Shown here: one piece after another, positions 5,701-11,320 of the stretch | Position numbering within the stretch: the first letter of the stretch is position 1 | How the letters are laid out: each line of letters starts with the position of its first letter | NCBI GenBank assembly: GCA_021732805.1 | Contig: JAKFUJ010000055.1 | Span: 1-11,320 of the forward strand | Length of the DNA stretch: 11,320 nt | Source: Betaproteobacteria bacterium | GTDB lineage: Bacteria > Pseudomonadota > Gammaproteobacteria > Burkholderiales > SG8-41 | Direction of reading: 5' to 3' | The notes under the pieces: generated by a model | Database searches by the model: none | What the model was told of the DNA's origin: nothing | Seen by the model: the letters and a program-made list of their open reading frames with translations, nothing else | Translations under genes and position numbers: made by a program

Positions 5701-7613
5701 TTGCCCAGGAACTTGAAGTCAGCCTGCACATGGCGTTTATGGAGGCTCGGCAGAAACGCCACGAATTCATCACCGTGGAGCACCTGCTGCTGGCGCTGCT
5801 GGACAATCCCTCGGCATCCGAGGTGCTGCGAGCCTGCGCCGCCAGCGTTGATGAGCTGCGCAAGCTGCTGGCCGATTTTGTGACCGAACACACGCCGATA
5901 CTGGCTGGAGAAGAAGTCGATACCCAGCCGACGCTGGGTTTTCAGCGCGTGATCCAGCGTGCGATCCTGCACGTCCAGTCGTCCGGCAAGAAGGAAGTGA
6001 CCGGCGCCAATGTGCTGGTGGCGATTTTCGGCGAGAAGGATTCGCACGCGGTGTATTTCCTGCACCAGAAGGGCGTGACCCGCCTCGACGTGGTCAATTT
6101 CATTTCGCACGGCATCAGCAAGGTGCCGCAGACCCAGCAGCAGCCCAAGCCCGAAGGTGAACCGGCCGAAGCCGAACAGGAAAGCCAGCCCGGCGGCGCG
6201 CTGGAGTCGTATACGCAAAACCTGAATGCACAGGCGGTCGCAGGCAAGATCGATCCGCTGATCGGGCGCGCTCATGAACTGGAGCGCGTTATTCAAACGC
6301 TTTGTCGGCGGCGCAAGAACAATCCGCTGCTGGTCGGCGAAGCCGGCGTCGGCAAAACTGCGATTGCCGAAGGCCTCGCGCGGCGTATCGTCGAAGGCGA
6401 CGTGCCGGATATCCTGAAAAAAGCCAGTGTCTACGCACTGGACATGGGCGCATTGCTGGCGGGTACGAAGTACCGCGGTGATTTCGAGCAGCGGCTGAAG
6501 GCTGTGTTGAAGCAGCTGGCAGAGAATCCGCACAGCATCCTGTTCATTGATGAAATCCACACGTTGATCGGCGCCGGGGCCGCATCCGGAGGCACGCTGG
6601 ATGCATCGAACCTGCTGAAGCCGGCCCTGTCCGGCGGCCAGCTGAAATGCATAGGGGCGACGACTTACAACGAATACCGTGGCGTGTTCGAAAAAGATCA
6701 TGCGCTGTCGCGGCGCTTCCAGAAAGTCGATGTTATCGAGCCGACCATTGCCGAGACCGTGGCCATCCTCAAAGGATTGAAGTCGCGCTTCGAGGAGCAT
6801 CACGGCGTCAAATACCAGCCGGCGGCGCTGAGCGCTGCTGCGGAACTTTCTGCACGCTTCATCAACGACCGTCATCTGCCGGACAAGGCCATAGACGTCA
6901 TTGACGAGGCGGGTGCTGCGCAGAAAATCCTGCCAAAATCCAAGCAGAAGCGCATCATCGGCAAACACGAGATCGAGGAAATCATTGCCAAGATCACGCG
7001 TATCCCGACGCAGACGGTGTCAGTGAATGACCGTAGCGCGCTGAAGAGTCTGGACCGTGACCTGAAGGCGGTGGTGTTTGGCCAGGACAAGGCGATTGGC
7101 GCGCTGACCGCAGCGATCCGCATGGCGCGCAGCGGTTTGGGCAATCCGGTAAAGCCGATCGGCAGTTTCCTGTTCAGCGGCCCGACCGGCGTCGGCAAGA
7201 CCGAAGTTGCGCGCCAGCTTGCCTACGTGATGGGTGTGGAACTGCTGCGTTTCGACATGTCCGAATACATGGAGCGCCATGCCGTGTCGCGGCTGATCGG
7301 CGCGCCTCCCGGCTACATCGGATTCGATCAAGGCGGCCTGTTGACCGAAGCCATCACCAAAAATCCGTATTCGGTGCTGCTGCTCGACGAAATCGAAAAA
7401 GCCCATCCGGACATTTTCAATATCCTGCTGCAGGTGATGGATCACGGCACGCTGACCGACAACAACGGCCGCAAAGCGGATTTCCGCAACGTGGTGATCG
7501 TGATGACCACCAACGCCGGCGCCGCCGAACTGTCGAAGACGTCGATGGGCTTCACTGCAAGCAGGCAGGCCGGCGACGAGATGGGCGAGATAAAGCGCAT
7601 GTTCACACCGTAA
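5697..7613 (+). CDS. clpA: ClpA unfoldase subunit, truncated by an in-frame stop
   Basis: ClpA is the AAA+ hexamer that unfolds substrates and feeds them into ClpP. Visible parts: an N-domain (residues 1 to about 145, beginning MIAQELEVSLHMAF) where ClpS docks; an acidic Gln-rich linker; the D1 module with Walker A GEAGVGKT at 214-221 and Walker B ILFIDE with Asp285-Glu286; and the D2 module with Walker A GPTGVGKT at 495-502 and Walker B VLLLDE with Asp564-Glu565. The ClpP-docking loop is MGF at 617-619, in the place of IGL in E. coli. Translation ends at codon 639, where TAA (7611-7613) replaces the conserved Glu of PEFRNRLD. The truncated 638-residue product lacks the D2 arginine finger, sensor 2 (GAR) and small subdomain. 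The normal family length is about 755. The start overlaps a mini-ORF; GGA five bases upstream is a weak site. Confidence 0.9.
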   Translation: MIAQELEVSLHMAFMEARQKRHEFITVEHLLLALLDNPSASEVLRACAASVDELRKLLADFVTEHTPILAGEEVDTQPTLGFQRVIQRAILHVQSSGKKEVTGANVLVAIFGEKDSHAVYFLHQKGVTRLDVVNFISHGISKVPQTQQQPKPEGEPAEAEQESQPGGALESYTQNLNAQAVAGKIDPLIGRAHELERVIQTLCRRRKNNPLLVGEAGVGKTAIAEGLARRIVEGDVPDILKKASVYALDMGALLAGTKYRGDFEQRLKAVLKQLAENPHSILFIDEIHTLIGAGAASGGTLDASNLLKPALSGGQLKCIGATTYNEYRGVFEKDHALSRRFQKVDVIEPTIAETVAILKGLKSRFEEHHGVKYQPAALSAAAELSARFINDRHLPDKAIDVIDEAGAAQKILPKSKQKRIIGKHEIEEIIAKITRIPTQTVSVNDRSALKSLDRDLKAVVFGQDKAIGALTAAIRMARSGLGNPVKPIGSFLFSGPTGVGKTEVARQLAYVMGVELLRFDMSEYMERHAVSRLIGAPPGYIGFDQGGLLTEAITKNPYSVLLLDEIEKAHPDIFNILLQVMDHGTLTDNNGRKADFRNVVIVMTTNAGAAELSKTSMGFTASRQAGDEMGEIKRMFTP

Positions 7614-7958
7614 TTTCGCAACCGGCTGGACGGCATCATTTCGTTCCAGTCGCTGGACCGGGAGATCATCCTGCGTGTCGTCGACAAATTCCTGATGCAG
7701 TTGGAAGAACAGTTGCACGAGAAAAAAGTCGATATCAGTTTCACACCGGCGCTGCGCGAATACCTCGCCGACAAGGGATTCGACCCGCAGATGGGCGCGC
7801 GTCCGATGGCGCGCCTGATCCAGGACACCATCCGCAGCGCGCTGGCCGACGAACTGCTGTTCGGTCGCCTGGCGAACGGCGGCAAGGTCGCGGTCGACGT
7901 CGGCGAAGACGGCAAAATCCATCTCGATTTTGCCGAGGAACCCGCCAGCGTCGTCTGA
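7614..7958 (+). pseudogene. clpA: Distal part of clpA beyond the internal stop
   Basis: In the same frame as the upstream part, the sequence continues FRNRLDGIISFQSLDREI, then the D2 small subdomain with GFDPQMGARPMARLIQ (sensor 2) and a family-typical acidic end, stopping at TGA 7956-7958. Joined to 5697-7610, with one residue at codon 639, it makes a 753-residue ClpA of normal length. The frame is unshifted and codon use unchanged, so a single GAA-to-TAA change explains the break. An internal ATG at 7695 could give an 87-residue fragment but has no ribosome binding site. The near-perfect conservation suggests either a very recent mutation, a base-calling error, or suppression. Confidence 0.85.
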
Positions 7959-8042
7959 AGCTGCACCTGAACCGCGGCTGTCCGGCCCGGTTCTTTCAGA
8001 ATTTTCCTGATGCCCGTTTCTTGAAACTCCCGTTGACACTAC

Positions 8043-8082
8043 CGGGCTTTGCGCCGAAACTGTTTTTCGGCGATAAAGCCCG
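8043..8082. other. Long stem-loop between clpA and fccA
   Basis: CGGGCTTTGCGCCGAAA (8043-8059) pairs with TTTCGGCG-AT-AAAGCCCG (8065-8082), about 16 base pairs with one internal mismatch or bulge and a five-base loop. It begins 85 bases after the clpA frame ends and finishes 44 bases before the fccA ATG. No T-run follows on either strand, so it is not a textbook intrinsic terminator. It may still end clpA transcription, protect an mRNA end, or belong to the fccA leader. Confidence 0.6.
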
Positions 8083-8126
8083 AGTTCAGGGATTCGCTGC
8101 GCTGATGTCGTTCATGGAGGAGCCAA

Positions 8127-8471
8127 ATGCGTAGAGCAACAATTCTGCTGGCTGTGTGCATCACGGTTGGCAGCGGTGGATTGCAGATCGCAATCGCCGC
8201 CGATTCGCAATACCCCCGCAGTCTTGCCGCCACCTGTTTCACCTGCCATGGCACCGATGGCCGCAGCGTCAACGGTGTGCCACCCAGCCTGGCCGGACAA
8301 AACAAGGATGTCCTGCTCAAACAATTGCAGGAATTCCGCGACGGCAAACGCCCGGCGACAATCATGCACCAGCATGCCAAAGGGTATACCAACGAACAAC
8401 TTGATCTGATCGCCGGCTATTTTGCCGCGGTGATCCCGGGCCGTGCGGCATTGGCGCCGGTTCCGCGCTAG
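8127..8471 (+). CDS. fccA: Monoheme cytochrome c subunit of sulfide dehydrogenase (flavocytochrome c)
   Basis: A 114-residue periplasmic class I cytochrome c that accepts electrons from the FccB flavoprotein. An N-terminal signal peptide (residues 1 to about 24, ending AIA) leads to a single heme site CFTCH (residues 37-41). The distal Met ligand is probably Met80 in the segment TIMHQHAKGYT, followed by the usual C-terminal helix ending GYFAAV. With one heme it resembles the small subunit of green-sulfur-type flavocytochrome c rather than the diheme subunit of Allochromatium. The ribosome binding site GGAGG is six bases before the ATG. The stop codon overlaps the fccB Shine-Dalgarno sequence, and nine bases separate the two genes, so they are co-translated. 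The name rests on both the cytochrome fold and the adjacent fccB. Confidence 0.9.
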   Translation: MRRATILLAVCITVGSGGLQIAIAADSQYPRSLAATCFTCHGTDGRSVNGVPPSLAGQNKDVLLKQLQEFRDGKRPATIMHQHAKGYTNEQLDLIAGYFAAVIPGRAALAPVPR

Positions 8472-8480
8472 GAGAAAACG

Positions 8481-9749
8481 ATGACATTCTCCAGACGCGA
8501 ATTCATCAAATGGTCCGCAGCGGGCGCCGGTGTGACGGCGATGAGCGGTTGCGCGACCATGGGCGGCGGGGCAGGGCGGGTGGTGGTCGTCGGCGGCGGA
8601 TATGGCGGCGCGACTGCCGCGAAATTCATCAAGCTGTGGGCGCCCGATATCGACGTGACACTGGTCGAACCCAACCAGCATTTCATTTCCTGCCCGATCA
8701 GCAATCTGGTGCTCGGTGGCAATGCGCAGATGGGCGACATCACGTTCAGCTATGAGGGATTGCGCAGCCGCGGCATCCGCGTGATCCATGATTCCGCAGT
8801 GGCCATCGATGCCGACAAGCGCCAGGTGCGCCTGACCGGAGGCGACAGCCTGCCGTACGACCGCGTCATCGTGTCGCCGGGCGTCGAATTCCAGTTTGAC
8901 CAGATTCCGGCGCTGAAAAGCGCGGAGGCACAGAACCGCATACCGCATGCCTGGAAAGCCGGTGCGCAGACCGTGGCATTGCGCAACCAGCTCACTGCAA
9001 TGCGCGATGGCGGCATCTATGTGCTGCAAATCCCGATGGCGCCGTATCGTTGCCCGCCGGGGCCGTATGAACGTGTCTGCCAGATCGCCGACTATTTCAA
9101 GAAAGCGAAACCAAAGTCGAAAATCATCGTGCTCGACAGCAATCCGGACATCACGTCGAAAAAAGGCTTGTTCCTCGCAGCATGGAACGGTTTGTACAAA
9201 GGCATGATCGATTACCGTCCCAACAGCGAGATTGCCGATGTCGACATCAAGGGCATGACGGTCAAGCTTCAGTTCGACGACGTCAAGGGCGATGTCATCA
9301 ACGTGGTGCCGGCGCAGCGCGCCGCCGACATCGCTGTGAAAAGCGGCCTGATCACGGCAAACAACCGCTGGTGCGGCGTTGACTGGACCACTTGCGAATC
9401 CGTTGCCGTGAAAAGCGTGCATGTACTCGGTGATGCGACACTGTCGGCGTCGGCGATGCCGAAATCCGGCAGCATGGCCAATCAGCATGCCAAGGTGTGC
9501 GCGGCAGCAGTGATCGCGCTGCTCAAGGGGCAACCGGTCAATGCCGACACCATGATGATGAACACCTGCTACAGCTTCGTCAGCGGTGACAGTGCGATGC
9601 ATGTCGCTTCCGTGCATCGCTACGATGCGTCCCAGAAAAGCATACTGCCGGTGAAAGGCAGTGGCGGCGTGTCTGCTGCTGCGAGCGGTGCTGAGGCGGC
9701 ATATGCCTGGGGCTGGGCGCGCAACATCTGGGCCGAGGCGCTGGCCTGA
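8481..9749 (+). CDS. fccB: Flavocytochrome c sulfide dehydrogenase, flavin-binding subunit
   Basis: A 422-residue periplasmic FAD protein that oxidises sulfide to elemental sulfur or polysulfide and passes electrons to FccA. A Tat signal with SRREFIK (residues 4-10) precedes a hydrophobic stretch. The FAD-binding Rossmann motif is VVVVGGGYGGATAA (34-47). Cys71 in HFISCPISN aligns with the Cys that carries the covalent 8-alpha-cysteinyl FAD. Cys191 in APYRCPPGPYE and Cys363 in NTCYS match the redox-active disulfide (Cys161-Cys337 in the mature Allochromatium subunit). The C-terminal flavocytochrome c domain ends with AYAWGWARNIW. Oddly, MSGC at 21-24 resembles a lipobox, so the protein may be a Tat lipoprotein anchored to a membrane. 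A strong Shine-Dalgarno sequence, TAGGAG, precedes the start. Relation to sulfide:quinone reductase is excluded by the Tat signal, the FAD Cys and the cytochrome partner. Confidence 0.95.
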   Translation: MTFSRREFIKWSAAGAGVTAMSGCATMGGGAGRVVVVGGGYGGATAAKFIKLWAPDIDVTLVEPNQHFISCPISNLVLGGNAQMGDITFSYEGLRSRGIRVIHDSAVAIDADKRQVRLTGGDSLPYDRVIVSPGVEFQFDQIPALKSAEAQNRIPHAWKAGAQTVALRNQLTAMRDGGIYVLQIPMAPYRCPPGPYERVCQIADYFKKAKPKSKIIVLDSNPDITSKKGLFLAAWNGLYKGMIDYRPNSEIADVDIKGMTVKLQFDDVKGDVINVVPAQRAADIAVKSGLITANNRWCGVDWTTCESVAVKSVHVLGDATLSASAMPKSGSMANQHAKVCAAAVIALLKGQPVNADTMMMNTCYSFVSGDSAMHVASVHRYDASQKSILPVKGSGGVSAAASGAEAAYAWGWARNIWAEALA

Positions 9750-9766
9750 CGGCAATAGTGCTGCAC

Positions 9767-9807
9767 GGAAATGAAAAGGGGCGCATCCAGCGTCCCTTTT
9801 CATTTCC
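9767..9807. terminator. Shared convergent terminator of fccB and the DUF2784 gene
   Basis: GGAAATGAAAAGGG (9767-9780) pairs with CCCTTTTCATTTCC (9794-9807), with an inner CGC-GCG stem and a five-base loop. The long stem follows the fccB stop by about 18 bases. Its 3' arm overlaps the last two codons and the stop codon (9800-9802) of the opposing DUF2784 gene, so the same bases are both coding and structural. It lacks a separate T-run; T residues lie inside the stem. Confidence 0.7.
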
Positions 9808-10180
9808 GGGCGGGTTGAGCCGGCGGAATGCCCCACCAGGTCAGCGCGACCAGCGAGGCAAAAACTAAATAAGCAACCGTGAATACCCATGGCGGCAGAT
9901 CGTAAAACAGCACGGCATGAACCCAGCGCGCGATAAAACTTTTATCTGGTGTAGCACCGCGCAACATGTCTTCCCAAACCGTCAGCGGGCACCAGATGCC
10001 GGCGGCGGCTTCGACACTGACGAACAGGATTGCTGCCAGGTGCGCCATGCGAAAACGGAAATTGCGGATCCAGCGCCAGCCGGCTGCAGCGCCGATCCAG
10101 ATCAGCGGCAGACCGCTGACGACAAACAGCACAAACGCGAAATGCACAACAAGGACGAAATCCGCGAGCAGCAGCTTCAC
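9800..10180 (-). CDS. DUF2784 family membrane protein
   Basis: A 126-residue, very hydrophobic inner-membrane protein with about three to four helices (approximately residues 4-31, 44-62 and 84-117). The family mark CPLTVWE, with Cys and Trp next to a membrane segment, is present near residues 64-70, as in DUF2784 proteins. Their function is unknown. The start is GTG with GGGGAC about seven bases upstream. It follows sseA by 22 bases in the same direction, so the two are probably co-transcribed. Its final codons lie inside the terminator hairpin shared with fccB. Position next to a sulfide oxidation locus and a sulfurtransferase hints at a sulfur context, but this is only proximity. Confidence 0.88.
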   Translation of the reverse strand: MKLLLADFVLVVHFAFVLFVVSGLPLIWIGAAAGWRWIRNFRFRMAHLAAILFVSVEAAAGIWCPLTVWEDMLRGATPDKSFIARWVHAVLFYDLPPWVFTVAYLVFASLVALTWWGIPPAQPARK

Positions 10181-10202
10181 GTGCTGCGTCCCCGCATTGC
10201 GG

Positions 10203-11054
10203 TCAGGCGTCGCCGCGCGCGACGGGCCGCCGGCGGTCGCTGACCCATTCGCTCCATGAGCCCGGATACAGCCGCGAACCGGACAAGCCGGCCACTTCCA
10301 TCGCCAGCAGATTGTGGCAGGCGGTCACGCCGGAGCCGCACTGGTGAACAATGGCTTCCGGTGCATGGCCGTCGAGGGTTTTGCTGAATTCGGTTTTCAG
10401 GGCCGTCGCTGATTTGAAGCGGCCATCGGCATCCAGATTGAGTTTGAAAAAACGGTTGGCGGCTCCGGGGATGTGTCCTGCGACCGGATCCAGCGTTTCG
10501 TTCTCGCCGCGATAACGGTCATCGCTGCGTGCATCAAGCACCAGCGCTTTCGGATTTTGCAGATTCGCCAGCAGCAGCGCGCTGTCCACGGCCACCTGCG
10601 GCTGCAGTTTGCCGCTGAAACTCGCCGGTTCTATTTCGGGCTGCTCTACCGTAACCGGCAGTTTTGCCTTGAGCCAGGCCTGCCAGCCGCCGTCAAGCAC
10701 GGCCGCTTTATGGTGACCGACCCAGCGCAGCATCCACCACAGCCGCGACGCATAAACGCCGCCGGTTTCATCGTAAGCCACGACTTGTGTGTTGTTGCTG
10801 ATGCCCAGCGCGCCCAGTCGCAGGCAGAACGTGGCGGGATGCGGCAGCGGATGGCGTCCGGTGAGTCCGGTCTTCGGTCCGGACAGATCGACGTCGAGAT
10901 GCAGGAAACGCGCGCCGGGAATGTGTCCGGCGCGGTAAGCCTTGTAACCCGCGCTGTGGTTGGCGAGATCGTGCCGGCAATCGCAGATCACCCACTGCGG
11001 ATCATCGAGGTGGGCCGCGGTTTGTTCAGTGGCTACGAGCTTGGTGTGGGTCAT
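10203..11054 (-). CDS. sseA: 3-Mercaptopyruvate sulfurtransferase-like two-domain rhodanese
   Basis: Transfers sulfane sulfur from 3-mercaptopyruvate (or thiosulfate) to acceptors such as thiols or cyanide. The 283-residue protein has two rhodanese domains: an N-terminal catalytically silent one (about residues 8-130, with HIPGARFLHLD and VVAYDETGG) and a C-terminal active one (about 165-275). The active loop is CGSGVTA with Cys239, almost the same position as Cys238 of E. coli SseA. CGSGVTA is typical of mercaptopyruvate sulfurtransferases, whereas classical rhodaneses have CRKGVTA. No signal peptide is seen, so it acts in the cytoplasm. I chose the ATG at 11054 from family length; a TTG at 11120 would add 22 unlikely residues. 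No strong ribosome binding site is visible at either start. It leads a probable two-gene unit with the DUF2784 gene. Confidence 0.92.
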   Translation of the reverse strand: MTHTKLVATEQTAAHLDDPQWVICDCRHDLANHSAGYKAYRAGHIPGARFLHLDVDLSGPKTGLTGRHPLPHPATFCLRLGALGISNNTQVVAYDETGGVYASRLWWMLRWVGHHKAAVLDGGWQAWLKAKLPVTVEQPEIEPASFSGKLQPQVAVDSALLLANLQNPKALVLDARSDDRYRGENETLDPVAGHIPGAANRFFKLNLDADGRFKSATALKTEFSKTLDGHAPEAIVHQCGSGVTACHNLLAMEVAGLSGSRLYPGSWSEWVSDRRRPVARGDA

Positions 11055-11121
11055 GGCGTCATTGCAGCCGGCGGGTTGGAGGGGCAAAGGTAACAAACAC
11101 CGATTGAAAATCAAGCGCAAG

Positions 11122-11150
11122 AAAAAGCCACGGCGACCGCAAGTCGCCGT
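11122..11150 (-). terminator. Rho-independent terminator of the right-edge gene
   Basis: ACGGCGAC (11130-11137) and GTCGCCGT (11143-11150) form a perfect 8-bp stem with a five-base loop. On the minus strand it is followed shortly by five T residues (11122-11126). It stands about 48 bases after the stop of the partial gene at 11198 and upstream of sseA, which therefore needs its own promoter. The intervening 11151-11197 is AT-rich. Confidence 0.75.
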
Positions 11151-11197
11151 AAATATACTGTAACTAATTGATTTTATTATATATTTATGATCTGGAT

Positions 11198-11320
11198 TTA
11201 AATATGCGGCGCCACTTCACGGCGCAGGAATTCGTGAAAATGCAACATGCCGTCTTCCAGCGGCGACTGATAAGGCCCCGTCTCGCTGCGCCCCTGCTGC
11301 CATAACGCGCGGCGGCCCTC
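11198..11320 (-). CDS. C-terminal end of an unidentified protein (partial)
   Basis: Only the last 40 residues and the TAA stop are inside the window; the start lies beyond the right edge. The frame is open throughout, is followed by a terminator, and the residues look like real protein: WQQGRSETGPYQSPLEDG, then MLHFHEFLRREVAPHI. The arrangement of a Gly/Ser/Pro segment before a helix with F-H-x-F resembles the C-terminal ends of Rieske-type ring-hydroxylating oxygenase alpha subunits, but too little is visible to name it. It is too short to appear as a full ORF. Confidence 0.7.
   Translation of the reverse strand, partial: EGRRALWQQGRSETGPYQSPLEDGMLHFHEFLRREVAPHI

Noticed and set aside
5673..6968. 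Open frame of 431 codons on the minus strand opposite clpA
   Set aside because: Shadow of clpA; its frame is explained by the codon bias of the real gene, and it has no recognisable domain.
5697..7613. Idea that TAA is read as an amino acid genome-wide
   Set aside because: The pentapeptide gene, the 458-residue protein gene and the right-edge gene all end properly in TAA, so general recoding is unlikely.
7020..8039. Open frame of 339 codons on the minus strand across the 3' half of clpA
   Set aside because: Shadow of clpA. It spans the region of the internal stop, but the plus-strand frame is the one that matches ClpA.
8112..9890. Open frame of 592 codons on the minus strand opposite fccA-fccB
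   Set aside because: It is the antisense shadow of two clearly recognised genes, rich in Arg, His and Ala as expected from GC-rich reverse frames, with no family character.
10182..10202. Short ATG...TGA mini-ORF overlapping the GTG start of the DUF2784 gene
   Set aside because: Only six codons with no ribosome binding site of its own; the gap is short and the overlap is likely to be chance.

Overview
The window looks like a chromosomal segment of a moderately GC-rich betaproteobacterium. The ClpS, ClpA, RluE-like and MxKDx-type proteins all read like betaproteobacterial versions, and a sulfide-oxidising flavocytochrome c locus points to a sulfur-metabolising or facultatively chemolithotrophic lineage. 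This placement is inference from protein character; no marker gene is present. I see no rRNA, tRNA, CRISPR array, prophage or insertion sequence.

Left part (about 136-4968), all on the minus strand and mostly single-gene units, several of them closed by their own terminator: a tiny secreted Lys/Met-rich pentapeptide-repeat protein (183-350), an RluE-type 23S rRNA pseudouridine synthase (501-1127), malate synthase A of the glyoxylate bypass (1192-2820), a 458-residue protein I do not recognise (3108-4484), and a cold-shock protein (4765-4968). The aceB leader carries a perfect 7-bp inverted repeat that looks like an operator.

Middle part (5173-7958), plus strand: the N-end-rule adaptor clpS followed by its unfoldase clpA. 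clpA is interrupted: the conserved Glu codon of the PEFRNRLD motif is an in-frame TAA at 7611-7613, and the rest of the gene stays open and conserved to 7958. As written, the cell would make a ClpA lacking the D2 arginine finger and sensor-2 region. A seven-codon mini-ORF with its own ribosome binding site overlaps the clpA start.

Right part: fccA-fccB (8127-9749, plus strand) encode a monoheme cytochrome c and the Tat-exported, covalently flavinylated sulfide dehydrogenase subunit. Together they oxidise sulfide in the periplasm and pass electrons to cytochrome c. They converge on a minus-strand pair, sseA (3-mercaptopyruvate sulfurtransferase-like) followed by a DUF2784 membrane protein. A strong hairpin serves as the shared end and is partly coding for the DUF2784 tail. 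The last 123 bases hold the C-terminus of another minus-strand gene that begins outside the window, followed by its own terminator.
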